NCBI RefSeq assembly: GCF_900115075.1
Contig: NZ_FOVG01000001.1
Location: forward strand, 1,984,001 to 2,048,000
Source of the DNA: Candidatus Pantoea varia
GTDB lineage: Bacteria; Pseudomonadota; Gammaproteobacteria; Enterobacterales; Enterobacteriaceae
Direction: 5' to 3'
DNA: 64,000 bases
The notes under the pieces are model-generated. The model was not told where the DNA came from. It worked only from the letters and a program-made list of their open reading frames with translations, and made no database searches. Every line of letters starts with the position of its first letter. Position 1 is the stretch's first letter. Of this stretch, positions 9,815 through 20,142 are shown one piece after another. The position numbers and the translations under genes are program-made.

Positions 9815-10531
9815 TTATGCGCCGCGTTGCAGCAGCATCGACTTGATATGGCCGATGGCGCGCGTCGGGTTAAGTCCTTTCGGACAGACGCTCACACAGT
9901 TCATGATGCTATGACAGCGGAATACGCTGAAAGCATCATTCAGATTGTCGAGACGCGCGTCGGTTTCGGTGTCGCGGCTGTCAATCAGGAAACGGTATGC
10001 CGCCAGCAGGCCAGCAGGACCGATGAACTTCTCAGGGTTCCACCAGAATGATGGGCATGAGGTTGAACAGCAGGCACAGAGAATACACTCGTACAGGCCA
10101 TCCAGGTGTTCACGTTCTTCCGGCATCTGCAGATGTTCACGTGCTGGCGGATTTTCCCCATTATTCAACAGGAAAGGCTTAATTTTCTCATACTGTGCAT
10201 AAAACTGGCTCATGTCTACAACCAGGTCACGCACCACCGGTAAACCCGGCAATGGACGGATAACGATTTTCTGTTTGCCGTTGCCCAGTGCCGAGACTGG
10301 CGTAATGCAGGCCAGTCCGTTTTTACCGTTCATGTTGAGGCCATCAGAGCCACACACGCCTTCACGGCAGGAGCGACGAAACGCCAGAGTGGGATCTTTC
10401 TCTTTCAGGCGAATCAGCGCGTCCAGCAGCATCATGTCGCGACCGTCTTCCGACTCCAGGGTGTAATCCTGCATGCGCGGTTTGTCATCGACGTCCGGAT
10501 TGTAGCGATAAATTGAAAACTCGAGTCTCAT
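9815..10531 (-). CDS. sdhB: succinate dehydrogenase iron-sulfur subunit
   Basis: A 238-residue electron-transfer subunit with all cluster ligands visible: the N-terminal ferredoxin-type 2Fe-2S set (SCREGVCGSDG then C further on), the 4Fe-4S set CILCACCSTSC, and the 3Fe-4S set CHSIMNCVSVCPKG. It passes electrons from the SdhA flavin to ubiquinone at the SdhC-SdhD membrane anchor. Length equals E. coli SdhB. It starts 14 bases after the sdhA stop. Confidence 0.97.
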   Translation of the reverse strand: MRLEFSIYRYNPDVDDKPRMQDYTLESEDGRDMMLLDALIRLKEKDPTLAFRRSCREGVCGSDGLNMNGKNGLACITPVSALGNGKQKIVIRPLPGLPVVRDLVVDMSQFYAQYEKIKPFLLNNGENPPAREHLQMPEEREHLDGLYECILCACCSTSCPSFWWNPEKFIGPAGLLAAYRFLIDSRDTETDARLDNLNDAFSVFRCHSIMNCVSVCPKGLNPTRAIGHIKSMLLQRGA

Positions 10532-10545
10532 GATCGTCTCCGAAA

Positions 10546-12312
10546 TTAGTAGGTACGCACTTTCGGCGGGAAGGCCGCGCGCAGTTTCGGCTGCATGTTC
10601 ACCTCACGGCGAGTCATGCTTTCGGTTTCCGGGACATAAAGACTGTGGCACAGCCAGTTTTCATCATCACGATCCGGGAAGTCGAAGCGACTGTGCGCAC
10701 CGCGGCTCTCGGTGCGATAGTTAGCCGCTACCGCCGTGGCAAAGGCCGTCTCCATCAGGTTATCCAGCTCCAGGCACTCAATACGCTGGGTATTGAAATC
10801 CGGTGAGCGGTCATCCAGACGCGCTGACTTCAGGCGCTGGCGAATCTCTTTCAGCTCTTCCAGACCCTGTGCCATCGCTTCGCCTTCGCGGAATACAGAG
10901 AAGTTGTTCTGCATGCAGCGTTGCAGCGCTTTACGAATCTCAACCGGATCTTCACCGGTAGTGTTATTTTCCCAGCGGTTGAAGCGCGCCATCGCCACGG
11001 CGATCTCATCTTCAGACGCATCGCGCAGGTCGCCCTGCTCCTTGATGCTTTCCAGCAGATGCAGTCCGGCTGCACGGCCAAAGACCACCAGGTCGAGCAG
11101 TGAGTTACCGCCCAGACGGTTGGCACCATGGACCGATACACAGGCAATTTCGCCGACGGCGAACAGGCCAGGAATCACCACATCTTCGCCCTGCTCATTG
11201 ACGCGCAGTGCCTGACCGGTCACTTTGGTCGGAATACCGCCCATCATATAGTGACAGGTCGGGATGACCGGAATAGGTTCTTTAATCGGATCGGCGTGAG
11301 CAAAGGTGCGAGACAGCTCAAGGATGCCTGGCAGACGAGACTCAAGCACCTCTTTACCCAGGTGATCCAGTTTCAGCTTCAGATGTGGACCCCATGGGCC
11401 GTCACAGCCACGACCTTCACGGATTTCGATCATCATGGAGCGCGCAACCACATCGCGTCCCGCCAGATCTTTGGCGTTCGGCGCATAACGCTCCATGAAG
11501 CGTTCGCCATGTTTGTTCAGCAGATAGCCGCCTTCACCACGGCAGCCCTCGGTGACCAGCACGCCCGCACCGGCGATACCGGTTGGGTGGAACTGCCACA
11601 TCTCCATATCCTGCACCGGCACGCCCGCACGCAGTGCCATACCTACGCCGTCGCCGGTGTTGATATGCGCATTGGTGGTGGACTGGTAGATACGTCCCGC
11701 GCCGCCGGTAGCCAGAATGGTCGCTTTCGCTTTGAAATAAACGGTTTCACCGGTTTCGATGCAGATCGCGGTACAACCCACCACTGCGCCGTCGGCGTTT
11801 TTCACCAGATCCAGGGCATACCACTCAGAGAAAATGGTGGTTTTGTTTTTCAGGTTCTGCTGATAAAGCGTGTGCAGCAACGCGTGACCGGTACGGTCAG
11901 CTGCAGCTGCAGTACGAGCCGCCTGCTCGCCACCGAAATTCTTCGACTGGCCACCAAACGGACGCTGATAAACCCGGCCATCTTCCAGACGCGAGAAAGG
12001 CAGGCCCATGTGCTCCAGTTCCAGAATCGCTTCGGGACCGGTTTTGCACATATATTCAATCGCGTCCTGGTCACCGATGTAATCGGAACCTTTGACGGTG
12101 TCGTACATATGCCATTCCCAGTTATCTTCATGGGTATTACCCAGCGCAACGGTAATACCGCCCTGCGCAGATACAGTGTGGGAACGGGTTGGGAAAACTT
12201 TAGATAACAGAGCGCAGGTCTGGCCGCCCTGGGAGATTTGCAGTGCGGCCCGCATTCCTGCGCCACCTGCGCCGATTACCACGGCATCGAACTCTCTGAT
12301 TGGCAAACTCAT
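10546..12312 (-). CDS. sdhA: succinate dehydrogenase flavoprotein subunit
   Basis: A 588-residue flavoprotein, the same length as E. coli SdhA. The dinucleotide motif [10 protein letters not shown] covers residues 11-20, and the histidine that carries covalent FAD is His45 in [10 protein letters not shown]. The fumarate/succinate site (HPTGI, GGYLLN, RSMMIEI) and the C-terminal helical domain are intact. It oxidises succinate to fumarate on the cytoplasmic face of the inner membrane and feeds electrons to SdhB. It follows sdhD directly with no spare base. Confidence 0.97.
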   Translation of the reverse strand: MSLPIREFDAVVIGAGGAGMRAALQISQGGQTCALLSKVFPTRSHTVSAQGGITVALGNTHEDNWEWHMYDTVKGSDYIGDQDAIEYMCKTGPEAILELEHMGLPFSRLEDGRVYQRPFGGQSKNFGGEQAARTAAAADRTGHALLHTLYQQNLKNKTTIFSEWYALDLVKNADGAVVGCTAICIETGETVYFKAKATILATGGAGRIYQSTTNAHINTGDGVGMALRAGVPVQDMEMWQFHPTGIAGAGVLVTEGCRGEGGYLLNKHGERFMERYAPNAKDLAGRDVVARSMMIEIREGRGCDGPWGPHLKLKLDHLGKEVLESRLPGILELSRTFAHADPIKEPIPVIPTCHYMMGGIPTKVTGQALRVNEQGEDVVIPGLFAVGEIACVSVHGANRLGGNSLLDLVVFGRAAGLHLLESIKEQGDLRDASEDEIAVAMARFNRWENNTTGEDPVEIRKALQRCMQNNFSVFREGEAMAQGLEELKEIRQRLKSARLDDRSPDFNTQRIECLELDNLMETAFATAVAANYRTESRGAHSRFDFPDRDDENWLCHSLYVPETESMTRREVNMQPKLRAAFPPKVRTY

Positions 12313-12660
12313 TTACACACCCCACACCACAACAAAGCCATAAATCGCATACCACAACAGCGCCACGACAATCACAAACTGCAACAGCAAGCGAACAGGT
12401 AGCGATTTGACGTAGTCTGTTAACACCTGCCACATACCGATCCAGCCGTGGACCAGAATGGAGAACAGCGTCAGCAGCGTGAACACTTTGGTGAAGGCGG
12501 ACGCGAAGAAGCCACGCCACAGGTCATAGGTCAGCGTGTCTGTCATCACGACGAAACCGAGGATGTAGACGATGTAAAGGGTAATGAGGATTGCCGTTGC
12601 ACGCAGCAGCAGCCAGTCCTGAATGCCGTTGCGACCCAACGCGGATGCATTGCTTACCAT
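12313..12660 (-). CDS. sdhD: succinate dehydrogenase membrane anchor subunit D
   Basis: A 115-residue protein with three membrane helices, the same size as E. coli SdhD. His71 lies in the second helix and Tyr83, which hydrogen-bonds ubiquinone in the E. coli structure, is conserved. With SdhC it anchors SdhAB, binds haem b556 and forms the quinone site. Its start overlaps the end of sdhC by seven bases, suggesting coupled translation of the two anchor subunits. Confidence 0.96.
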   Translation of the reverse strand: MVSNASALGRNGIQDWLLLRATAILITLYIVYILGFVVMTDTLTYDLWRGFFASAFTKVFTLLTLFSILVHGWIGMWQVLTDYVKSLPVRLLLQFVIVVALLWYAIYGFVVVWGV

Positions 12661-13043
12661 ACGAGGACTCCCGCCAGAATTGCCAGCACGACAGTGATCA
12701 CAAAAGTCATATGAGCGGAACGCTTACCCACTTCCAGCGTTTCGGCCAGATAACCAAAATCCATCAACATATGACGAATCCCGCTCACCGCGTGATAGGC
12801 CAGCGCCGTTAAAATGCCCCACATAATGAACTTCGCGAAGAAGCCATCCATGATAGACGCAGCGTGCTGGAAACCTTCAGGAGAGGAGAGAGAGAGACCG
12901 AGCAGCCACAGCAGGATGCCAATGGCAACCAATGTGATTACGCCGGAGACGCGGTGAAGAATGGACGATATTGCAGTAACGGGAAACCGGATCGTCGAGA
13001 GATCCAAGTTGACAGGTCTTTGTTTTTTCACGGTTTTGCCCAC
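12654..13043 (-). CDS. sdhC: succinate dehydrogenase cytochrome b556 subunit
   Basis: The GTG at 13043 is chosen as start. It gives [10 protein letters not shown] and 129 residues, exactly the length and register of E. coli SdhC; an upstream ATG at 13094 would add 17 unrelated residues. The three membrane helices, quinone-site residues Ser27 and Arg31 and haem ligand His84 are present. SdhC with SdhD anchors the complex and reduces ubiquinone. The ribosome site near the GTG is weak. In E. coli this leader is a target of small RNAs such as Spot 42 and RyhB. Confidence 0.93.
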   Translation of the reverse strand: MGKTVKKQRPVNLDLSTIRFPVTAISSILHRVSGVITLVAIGILLWLLGLSLSSPEGFQHAASIMDGFFAKFIMWGILTALAYHAVSGIRHMLMDFGYLAETLEVGKRSAHMTFVITVVLAILAGVLVW

Positions 13044-13675
13044 ACAGCTCTTTTTTATTTTGCTTCCTCCGGACCTGAGGCGGAGTCTAATCACAACGCG
13101 TGGCAGACTTTAACCGTCACCAATAAAGCAACATCCAGTGTTAATTGACGCGGTAGTAAACGCTGGGTGGCTCCTGGTGTCAGGGTGTTCCGGAGACCTG
13201 CCTGGAGTATAGGAGGATCACATTCTGATTACAATTCCCCTACAAACTCTTTGGTATATTTTAGGTGGAACAGTGATCCTACTCACGATTTTCACAATTG
13301 ATACAATTTTAATTATCTGATTTGACAATAGTTCAACAATTCAGTTACAAACTAAGCCTATAAATGCCTATGATGCACAAAAGTTATGGGGATACACTTT
13401 CCCCTAAGCGCAAGTTATGTAACATTGCGATAATGAGCTTTAAAAAGCATCAGGTTATTGGTTACCAAGAAGTTATGTCCTGACCGGATCTTTAACAACC
13501 GCGATATGCAGCATGTCCATGGCTCACCGGTTCCCGCTGGGAACGCGCCGCTCACTCTGTACCCTGCACCGCTTTACCCCCGCAGAGTGATACTGTGTAG
13601 TTTTGCCAACCGCAACATGAACGCGTTTCAGGTGTCTAAAGATCCTTACCTACATAAGGCGCTATGGAGACGAAA
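13044..13675. promoter_or_regulatory. sdhC-gltA divergent control region
   Basis: This 632-base gap between the divergent starts of sdhC and gltA holds no gene. It is AT-rich in its middle part (13240-13480) and carries the CRP-like site listed separately. In E. coli the same divergent region binds ArcA, CRP and FNR and sets TCA cycle output. A TTGACA at 13323-13328 could be a gltA -35, but no good -10 lies 17 bases away, so start sites are not assigned. Confidence 0.6.
13272..13287. promoter_or_regulatory. candidate CRP site between sdhC and gltA
   Basis: AGTGA-N6-TCACG matches the CRP core TGTGA-N6-TCACA at eight of ten positions and is fully symmetric at GTGA/TCAC. It lies about 230 bases from sdhC and 390 from gltA. 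CRP activates sdh in E. coli, so the site fits, but the call rests on the motif. Confidence 0.5.
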
Positions 13676-14959
13676 ATGACAGATAAAAAAGTAACGCTAA
13701 CCCTGCAAGATGGAACATCTATTGAACTGGACGTACTAAAAGGTACGCTGGGCCAGGATGTGGTTGATGTCCGCTCTCTGGGTTCAAGTGGCCTGTTCAC
13801 CTTCGATCCCGGTTTTACGTCTACAGCGTCCTGCGAGTCTGCCATCACCTTTATTGATGGTGATGAAGGTATCCTGCTGCACCGTGGTTTCCCTATTTCT
13901 CAGCTGGCGACCCACTCTAACTATCTGGAAGTCTGCTATATCCTGCTGAATGGCGAAGCGCCAAACCAGAAACAGTTTGATGATTTCTGTACCACGGTTA
14001 CCCGCCACACCATGATTCATGAGCAGATTACCCGCCTGTTCCATGGTTTCCGTCGTGATTCTCATCCGATGGCGGTCATGTGCGGTGTGACTGGCGCACT
14101 GGCAGCGTTTTACCACGATTCGCTGGATGTAAACATTGAGCGCCACCGCGAAATCGCGGCATTCCGTCTGCTTTCCAAAATGCCGACGATGGCAGCAATG
14201 TGTTACAAATATTCAATCGGCCAGCCGTTTGTTTATCCACGTAACGATCTCTCCTATGCCGGTAACTTCCTGCACATGATGTTTGCTACGCCGTGCGAAG
14301 AGTACAAAGTGAACCCGGTGCTGGAACGCGCGATGGACCGCATTCTGATTCTCCATGCTGACCATGAGCAGAATGCCTCAACCTCTACCGTACGTACCGC
14401 GGGCTCAAGCGGCGCGAACCCGTTTGCCTGTATCGCCGCCGGGATCGCCTCCCTGTGGGGACCGGCGCACGGCGGTGCTAACGAAGCGACTCTGCGTATG
14501 CTGGAAGAGATCAGCACCGTTGAGCACATCCCGGAATTTGTTAAACGCGCCAAAGACAAGAATGATTCATTCCGTCTGATGGGCTTTGGTCACCGCGTTT
14601 ACAAAAACTACGATCCACGCGCGACCGTGATGCGCGATACCTGCCATGAAGTGCTGAATGAGCTGGGTATGAAGGATGATCTGCTGGAAGTAGCGATGGA
14701 GCTGGAACACATTGCGCTGAACGACCCGTACTTCATCGAGCGTAAACTCTATCCAAACGTGGACTTCTACTCCGGTATTATTCTGAAAGCGATGGGTATT
14801 CCATCCTCCATGTTTACGGTGATCTTCGCGATGGCCCGAACTGTTGGCTGGATTGCACACTGGAAAGAGATGCACGACGAAGGCATGAAGATTGCCCGTC
14901 CGCGTCAGCTCTACACCGGTTATACCGAGCGCGAATTCAGCTCACAGCTGAAAAAGTAA
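13676..14959 (+). CDS. gltA: citrate synthase, type II
   Basis: The ATG at 13676 follows a GGAGACGAAA ribosome site and gives 427 residues, the length of E. coli GltA; an ATG four codons upstream lacks one. Catalytic His265 (GPAHGGANE) and His306 (GFGHRVYK) are present, together with the aspartate of the FARTVGW-type region further on. It condenses acetyl-CoA with oxaloacetate to make citrate and is the hexameric, NADH-inhibited form typical of gram-negative bacteria. It diverges from sdhC, so the two share a control region, and it is followed by a palindromic repeat. Confidence 0.97.
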   Translation: MTDKKVTLTLQDGTSIELDVLKGTLGQDVVDVRSLGSSGLFTFDPGFTSTASCESAITFIDGDEGILLHRGFPISQLATHSNYLEVCYILLNGEAPNQKQFDDFCTTVTRHTMIHEQITRLFHGFRRDSHPMAVMCGVTGALAAFYHDSLDVNIERHREIAAFRLLSKMPTMAAMCYKYSIGQPFVYPRNDLSYAGNFLHMMFATPCEEYKVNPVLERAMDRILILHADHEQNASTSTVRTAGSSGANPFACIAAGIASLWGPAHGGANEATLRMLEEISTVEHIPEFVKRAKDKNDSFRLMGFGHRVYKNYDPRATVMRDTCHEVLNELGMKDDLLEVAMELEHIALNDPYFIERKLYPNVDFYSGIILKAMGIPSSMFTVIFAMARTVGWIAHWKEMHDEGMKIARPRQLYTGYTEREFSSQLKK

Positions 14960-15037
14960 GGTTAAGTGGATAGCGGAGAGGGCTCTCCGCTTGATGTTGT
15001 TATAAAGCCGGGGGCGGTTGGGTGTGATACCGCGCCT

Positions 15038-15150
15038 GCGCAGAGAACATGGTCAGATCGGAAAGACGCAAAAGCCGTCATCCATGACACGCTCGGCCCG
15101 CGCCGTCCCTGGCGCGGGACGCTTTCCTCCTCTGACCATGTTCCCTGCGC
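15038..15150. repeat. 113-bp palindromic repeat, copy 1
   Basis: The two 20-base ends (15038-15057 and 15131-15150) are inverted repeats matching at 19 of 20 positions. Inside are two smaller hairpins, one around GTCATCCATGAC and one with arms CCCGCGCC / GGCGCGGG. A second copy, also 113 bp, lies at 25467-25579 in the opposite orientation, with about ten differences after reverse complementing. Both copies sit between the 3' ends of convergent genes (here gltA and nei). It does not resemble ERIC or REP. It may act as a two-way transcription stop or as RNA-stabilising structure. Confidence 0.9.
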
Positions 15151-15233
15151 GTTAAGCTATTTTATTGCTGTAAGATTCACACGGGTTTGCCTCTGTCAGC
15201 CGTAAGAGCATTTTACCCTTTTGACTTTACTGT

Positions 15234-16022
15234 CTATCTCTGACACCCCGGACACCAGTAAAACGGCCGTGATGAAAGCGTGCCCTTCTCAATCACCGTG
15301 CCACAGCGCCGGCATTCTTTGCCCTGCCGATGAAACACCTCAAACTGAAATGCCGCTTCCTCATGATATTTCTTCATGGTTCCACGCATCCGATAAGCAT
15401 GACGCGGCACTGACAGCAGCGCCTCGCTGAAAGCAGTCAGCTGATCGTCACTGAGATCCTGCGCCCGATGCTGTGGCAGCAGCTGCGCCAGCCAGAGTAT
15501 TTCGGCGCGCAGGTAGTTTCCCAGCCCGGCCAGAAAAGCCTGATCCAGCAGCAGACCACTGAATTGTCGCCGCCGGAAACGGGGTGACAGCAGCCGCTCT
15601 TTGACTTCATCCACGTTGAGCTGGCTGTTCAGCACATCCGGTCCGATGCGGGTCAGAAACGGATGCACCGCCAGCGTATCTGCGTTGAGCAGTTCAATGT
15701 CTGAGGCGCTGTAAAGCAGAATCGCGTTGCCCGCTGTCGCCAGCCGCACCCGCAACTGACGCGTGGTATTCAGTTCGGTATCGGGTTTCACAATGCGCCA
15801 GACACCATAAAGCTGGTTATGACTGTAGAGCGTCAGGCCATTGCTGAAATGAGTCAGCAGCGCTTTACCCCGCGTCTCAATCGCCTGCACCTGCTCACCA
15901 ATCAGTGAAGGTTCATAGGTCTTGAGCTGAGGAAACGCAAACCACGCTTCCGTTAACGGCTGACCCACAATGGCGGCTTCAAGCTTATCCGCCACACGGC
16001 GAATTTCCGGTCCTTCAGGCAT
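15234..16022 (-). CDS. nei: endonuclease VIII (oxidised pyrimidine DNA glycosylase)
   Basis: A 262-residue base-excision repair enzyme of the Fpg/Nei family. The catalytic N-terminus MPEGPEI (Pro2 nucleophile, Glu3), the beta-elimination lysine Lys53 and the C-terminal zinc finger CRRC...CPGC are all present. It removes oxidised pyrimidines and nicks the abasic site. It is the last gene of the minus-strand run that includes pcp and pxpBCA, starting 11 bases after pcp. E. coli also has nei directly after ybgIJKL, so the linkage is old although the functions look unrelated. Confidence 0.96.
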   Translation of the reverse strand: MPEGPEIRRVADKLEAAIVGQPLTEAWFAFPQLKTYEPSLIGEQVQAIETRGKALLTHFSNGLTLYSHNQLYGVWRIVKPDTELNTTRQLRVRLATAGNAILLYSASDIELLNADTLAVHPFLTRIGPDVLNSQLNVDEVKERLLSPRFRRRQFSGLLLDQAFLAGLGNYLRAEILWLAQLLPQHRAQDLSDDQLTAFSEALLSVPRHAYRMRGTMKKYHEEAAFQFEVFHRQGKECRRCGTVIEKGTLSSRPFYWCPGCQR

Positions 16023-16033
16023 CGTTCCTCCTG

Positions 16034-16681
16034 TTAATGGGTGGCGCCGCCAGCCTGTTTAATATCTTCGCTGGTCTCCAGCGTCACCTTCACCGCAATC
16101 TCCAGCGCCTGAATAATGGTGGCGACCGCCATGCTCGGCGCACCAGGATGCAGTGCCGCCTGTTCAGGCAGGTAAGGAATATGAATAAAGCCACCGCGCG
16201 CCGGACTCTTCTGCTGCTCAAGCCAGTGCAGCAGGCCATACATTACCCGGTTACAGGTGAAGGTACCGGCGGTTTGTGAGACCGATGCGGGGATCCCCGC
16301 CTCACGCACTGCCGCCACAATCGCTTTGATGGGCAGACGGGAAAAATAGGCTGCCGGGCCGCCAGCCACAATCGGTTCGTCCACCGGCTGATGACCGGCG
16401 TTATCCGGGATGCGGGCGTCATCGACATTGATACCGATACGTTCAACGGTAATGTCGCTGCGGCCCCCCGCCTGCCCCACCGACAGAATCGCATCCGGTT
16501 TGATCTCTTCCAGCGCCTGATTCAGCACGTGGAGTACCTCGCTGAAGACTACCGGCAACTGTCGGGTCACTATCGTCGCCCCGCCAATCTGCCTGCCTTC
16601 CAGCGCGCGCAACGCTTCCCAGGAGGGGTTAATCGTTTCACCGCCAAAGGGTTCAAAGGCGGTCATCAGGACAGTTTTCAT
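16034..16681 (-). CDS. pcp: pyroglutamyl-peptidase I
   Basis: A 215-residue cysteine peptidase of family C15. The catalytic triad is visible as Glu80 (SDITVERIG), Cys143 ([13 protein letters not shown]) and His167 (GFIHIPYLP). It removes N-terminal pyroglutamate (5-oxoproline) from peptides in the cytoplasm. It lies six bases after a DUF979 gene and downstream of pxpBCA, so its product is the substrate of the neighbouring 5-oxoprolinase. E. coli K-12 lacks this gene. The context makes the role almost certain. Confidence 0.95.
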   Translation of the reverse strand: MKTVLMTAFEPFGGETINPSWEALRALEGRQIGGATIVTRQLPVVFSEVLHVLNQALEEIKPDAILSVGQAGGRSDITVERIGINVDDARIPDNAGHQPVDEPIVAGGPAAYFSRLPIKAIVAAVREAGIPASVSQTAGTFTCNRVMYGLLHWLEQQKSPARGGFIHIPYLPEQAALHPGAPSMAVATIIQALEIAVKVTLETSEDIKQAGGATH

Positions 16682-16687
16682 GCAGCC

Positions 16688-17704
16688 TCACAGGAACATC
16701 AGGAAATAGAGCAGGAAAATGTTAACGATTAACAGTAGCACACCGGTTGGAATCTGAGCCTTGATTACCGCGTTACGATCGGGCAGTTCCAGCAGCGCCG
16801 CCGGGACAATATTGAAGTTAGCCGCCATCGGCGTCATCAGCGTGCCGCAGTAGCCGGAGAACATACCAATCGCCGCCATCACCGCCGGATTTCCGCCGTG
16901 CTGCAGCACCAGAATCGGGATGCCGACGCCTGCGGTAATAATCGGAAATGCTGCAAACGCGTTACCCATGATCATGGTTAACAGCGCCATCCCGACGGCA
17001 TAGACGGTAACCGCAATAAAGCGGTTATCCACCGCCAGCCAGGTTTCGGTCAGATGCGAAATGGCGCTGCCTACGCCCGCGGTGGTAAACAGCAATCCCA
17101 GGGTGGCGAGGATCTGCGGCAGGATAAACGCCCAGCCAATCGAATCCAGCAGACGACGGGTCTCCTGCATCGACTGTACCGGTTTTTCGTGGGTCAGTTT
17201 TAACGCCACCAGCCAGCCAATCACACAGCCGACCATCATTGAAAACAATGTCACCAGCGTGGCGTGATTACCGGGACCGAACACCGCATCCTGCAACCCG
17301 GGAATATTGTTGAACGTCAGCACACCGACCACGGTCACGACCGGAATCGCCAGCGCAGGCAGAAACAGCTTATTGCGCAGACGCTGTGCGCTGGCCTGTT
17401 TCTCTTCATTACTGCGCTGATGATAACGCCCCAGCCGGACACCCCCCAAACCGGCAATCAGCGCCATGACCACCACAATGACACCGATGGTGATGTGCAG
17501 CATTCGGGTGCCCGCAGCGTCCGAGCCCATCAGGCTGCTCATCATCTGCGTCGTCCAGTCACCCACCAGAAACACCAGGCCATACAAGGCCCAGAAGAGT
17601 CCGGTGGTAAAGCGACGCGGATTGGCGCTGTCACGCCACGAGAGGATAGCCACCATCAGCAGGATAATGCCCGCCAGCCACATCAGATATTGTTGCTGGA
17701 ACAT
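16688..17704 (-). CDS. DUF979 family permease, probable 5-oxoproline transporter subunit
   Basis: A 338-residue integral membrane protein with roughly nine to ten hydrophobic helices and short loops, belonging to the DUF979 family. Its ATG shares one base with the stop of the preceding DUF969 gene, and pcp follows after six bases. DUF969 and DUF979 proteins occur as pairs, often beside 5-oxoproline genes, and are believed to form a 5-oxoproline carrier. No nucleotide-binding domain or solute-binding protein is encoded nearby, so a secondary carrier is more likely than an ABC system. Transport activity is inferred from context. Confidence 0.75.
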   Translation of the reverse strand: MFQQQYLMWLAGIILLMVAILSWRDSANPRRFTTGLFWALYGLVFLVGDWTTQMMSSLMGSDAAGTRMLHITIGVIVVVMALIAGLGGVRLGRYHQRSNEEKQASAQRLRNKLFLPALAIPVVTVVGVLTFNNIPGLQDAVFGPGNHATLVTLFSMMVGCVIGWLVALKLTHEKPVQSMQETRRLLDSIGWAFILPQILATLGLLFTTAGVGSAISHLTETWLAVDNRFIAVTVYAVGMALLTMIMGNAFAAFPIITAGVGIPILVLQHGGNPAVMAAIGMFSGYCGTLMTPMAANFNIVPAALLELPDRNAVIKAQIPTGVLLLIVNIFLLYFLMFL

Positions 17705-18432
17705 TACTGACCTCCTTTGGCTTTCAGCGCCTGGCTGTTGAGCTGCTGCAGCTCACGCGCCAGCTGACGATCCAGACGTACCAGACGCGCGGAATGAATC
17801 AGGAATGCGGCAACGGCGGTCGGAATGCCCCATAAGGCGATGTGCAGCGGTTCGGTCTGAATCCCGGCCGACTCCTGCATAAAGTTGTGCATAAAGATAA
17901 TCGCGCCAAACGCCACAAAGATATCCTCACCAAAGAACAGGCCGACGTTATCGGTCGCCGCTGACATGGCGCGCAGCTTATGGCGCAGTTCAGGCGAGAT
18001 CTCGCCATAGCGGTTTTCCGTTGCGCCTTCCGCCATTGGTGCCAGCAACGGACGCACCATCTGCGGATGTCCGCCGAGACTGGTTAACCCCAGCGCCGCC
18101 GTGATTTCACGCACAAACAGGTAGACGATCAGCAGACGTCCGGCGGTGGCGGTTTTGATCTGGGCAATCCACGCCTGCGCCCTTTCCTTCAGCCCGTGAC
18201 GTTCCAGCAGGCCAATGACCGCCAGCGGCAGCAGCAGAATCAGCGGCAGGTTACGGGTGTTAAGAAACCCTGCGCCGAGCTTTTCCAGAATGTCAGCCAG
18301 CGGCATCATCGCGGCCAGACCGGTCACAAATCCGGCCACAATAACCACCAGCACCGGATTAAAACGTAATACGAAGCCGACGACGATCGCGGCAATGCCG
18401 AGTAATGGCCAGAGATTCACTGCACTTTCCAT
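17704..18432 (-). CDS. DUF969 family permease, probable 5-oxoproline transporter subunit
   Basis: A 242-residue membrane protein of the DUF969 family with about six hydrophobic segments, starting MESAVNLWPLLGIAAIVVGF and containing the polar stretch TSLGGHPQMVRPL between helices. It is coupled to the DUF979 gene by a one-base overlap, which suggests the two make one complex in fixed ratio. It lies 53 bases downstream of pxpA, across a possible terminator. The pair probably imports 5-oxoproline for the PxpABC enzyme; substrate assignment is inference from the operon. Confidence 0.75.
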   Translation of the reverse strand: MESAVNLWPLLGIAAIVVGFVLRFNPVLVVIVAGFVTGLAAMMPLADILEKLGAGFLNTRNLPLILLLPLAVIGLLERHGLKERAQAWIAQIKTATAGRLLIVYLFVREITAALGLTSLGGHPQMVRPLLAPMAEGATENRYGEISPELRHKLRAMSAATDNVGLFFGEDIFVAFGAIIFMHNFMQESAGIQTEPLHIALWGIPTAVAAFLIHSARLVRLDRQLARELQQLNSQALKAKGGQ

Positions 18433-18448
18433 GGATTCCCCCAGAGTT

Positions 18449-18473
18449 AAAAAAACCCGACATAGGCCGGGCT
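18449..18473 (-). terminator. possible attenuator between pxpA and the DUF969/DUF979 pair
   Basis: Read on the minus strand, CCCG and CGGG arms with one further pair across a mismatch close a small loop and are followed by seven T. The stem is short, so it is likely leaky. It would lower expression of the transporter and pcp relative to pxpBCA. Confidence 0.45.
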
Positions 18474-18485
18474 AAGTGTGGTTAT

Positions 18486-19223
18486 TCAGGCGCTGGTGAC
18501 ACGAATCTGCTGATCGGCAAACGCATCACGCAACCGCTGTGCAAACTGCAGGGCGTGCGCACCGTCGCCATGTAAGCAGACGGTCTGTGCATTCACCTTC
18601 ACCCATTCTCCCGTGATACTTTTAACTTTGCCCTGCCGCACCATCGCCAGGGTCTGATCGATAGCCTGCTGCTCATTTTCGATCAGCGCACCTGGCTGGC
18701 TGCGCGGCACCAGCGCACCGCTGCTGAGATAGCCACGGTCGGCAAACACCTCTTCCCGCGTGCGTAAGCCATAATGCGCCGCAGCACGGATCGATTCGCT
18801 ATTCGCCAGCCCGACCACAATCAGCTGACCGTCGACTGCCCTGATGGCGCGGGCAATGGCGTCAGCCAGTACCGGGTCAGCTGCGGCCTGGTTATAGAGC
18901 ATGCCGTGCGGTTTAACGTGAACCAGCCGGGCACCCTCGCTTTCCGCCAGGCTTTTAAGCGCGCCAATCTGGTAGATCATCTGGGCATAGACCGTTTCCG
19001 GCGGCAGCTGCATGGCGCTGCGGCCAAAATTCTCCCGATCGGGAAAGGCGGGATGCGCCCCGATGGCGACGCCGGATGCCTGCGCCCAGCGCACCGACTG
19101 CAGCATGGTCTGCGCATCACCGGCGTGAAAACCACAGGCGATGTTGGCGGAACTCACCAGTTGCAGCAGCGCCTGATCGCTGGCACAGCCCTCGCCCAGG
19201 TCGGCGTTTAAATCAATGTTCAT
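18486..19223 (-). CDS. pxpA: 5-oxoprolinase subunit A (LamB/YcsF family)
   Basis: A 245-residue protein, one residue longer than E. coli YbgL, with the family start [12 protein letters not shown], a metal-site-like [11 protein letters not shown], and VKPHGMLYN. With PxpB and PxpC it forms the ATP-dependent prokaryotic 5-oxoprolinase that opens 5-oxoproline to L-glutamate. Its start overlaps the end of pxpC by 11 bases. 5-Oxoproline arises spontaneously from glutamine and here also from Pcp, so the enzyme both clears damage and supplies glutamate. Confidence 0.96.
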   Translation of the reverse strand: MNIDLNADLGEGCASDQALLQLVSSANIACGFHAGDAQTMLQSVRWAQASGVAIGAHPAFPDRENFGRSAMQLPPETVYAQMIYQIGALKSLAESEGARLVHVKPHGMLYNQAAADPVLADAIARAIRAVDGQLIVVGLANSESIRAAAHYGLRTREEVFADRGYLSSGALVPRSQPGALIENEQQAIDQTLAMVRQGKVKSITGEWVKVNAQTVCLHGDGAHALQFAQRLRDAFADQQIRVTSA

Positions 19224-20142
19224 TGAGTCCCCATTTCATCTGGTCCAGTGCGCGCTGCTGATGCTGACGGGCCAGCATCGCTTCCGGCAGGGTGCAGTGA
19301 ATAAAGTGAATCGGCTCACCCAGACGGATTTGCGCCAGGTGATAGAGATCGGCTTCGATAACCGAGGCGATGCGCGGGTAGCCGCCGGTGGTCTGAGCAT
19401 CGGCCATCAGCACAATGGGCTGTCCGTTTGGTGGCACCTGAATCACACCCGGCATCACGCCATGTGACAGCAGCTCGCGCGGGCTCTCACGTTTAAGCTC
19501 ACGTCCCTCCAGCCGGTATCCCATCCGGTTACTCTGCGGACTGAGTTTCCATGACGTGCGCCAGAACGCCTGCTGCGCTTCGGCGCTAAACTCGTGATAC
19601 TCCGGGCCAGGCAGTGCGCGAATGCGGTTGCCCCACAGCAGTTGCCGTACCCCGACTTTGCGGTCGAACTGACGGGTCGGTTTACCCAGCGGGATCTGAT
19701 CGCCATCCTGCAAGGCTCGCCCGTGAAACCCGCCAAATTTTGCTTTAAGGTCGGTGCTGGCAGAACCGAGCATGGCAGGGATATCAAAACCGCCCTGCAC
19801 CGCCAGATAGCTGCGCATGCCGCGCTGCGGCATCGCCAGAGACAGGACCTGCCCGCGTTTCACCGACGTGCGCCAGCCCGTCCAGACGGGCTGACCGTCC
19901 AGCTCCGCATGACAGCCTGCGCCGGTCAGCGCAAACCAGCCATCGCGGGTGAACTCCGCTTTGAACTGGCCGAGCACCATCTCCAGCACCGCGCTGTCAG
20001 GGTCATTGCCCACCAGCACGTTGGCGGTGATCATCGCAGGATGATCCAGCACGCCGCCGGGGCTGATGCCATACTGACGCCAGCCGTAGCGGCCCGCATC
20101 CTGAAGGGTGGCGGCCAGTCCGGCTCGCAGAATGTTTAACAT
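19213..20142 (-). CDS. pxpC: 5-oxoprolinase subunit C (carboxyltransferase-like)
   Basis: A 309-residue protein of the biotin-dependent carboxyltransferase-like (KipA/YbgK, AHS2) family, beginning [18 protein letters not shown] and containing the conserved [13 protein letters not shown]. It pairs with PxpB, forms the catalytic part of 5-oxoprolinase together with PxpA, and shows no biotin site of its own. It overlaps pxpB by seven bases and pxpA by eleven, so the three subunits are translationally coupled. It corresponds to E. coli YbgK. Confidence 0.95.
   Translation of the reverse strand: MLNILRAGLAATLQDAGRYGWRQYGISPGGVLDHPAMITANVLVGNDPDSAVLEMVLGQFKAEFTRDGWFALTGAGCHAELDGQPVWTGWRTSVKRGQVLSLAMPQRGMRSYLAVQGGFDIPAMLGSASTDLKAKFGGFHGRALQDGDQIPLGKPTRQFDRKVGVRQLLWGNRIRALPGPEYHEFSAEAQQAFWRTSWKLSPQSNRMGYRLEGRELKRESPRELLSHGVMPGVIQVPPNGQPIVLMADAQTTGGYPRIASVIEADLYHLAQIRLGEPIHFIHCTLPEAMLARQHQQRALDQMKWGLNEH

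Noticed and set aside
11128..12207. 359-residue plus-strand reading frame opposite sdhA
   Set aside because: It lies entirely inside sdhA on the other strand, is rich in His, Gln and Arg as expected for the antisense of a GC-rich gene, and has no recognisable domain.
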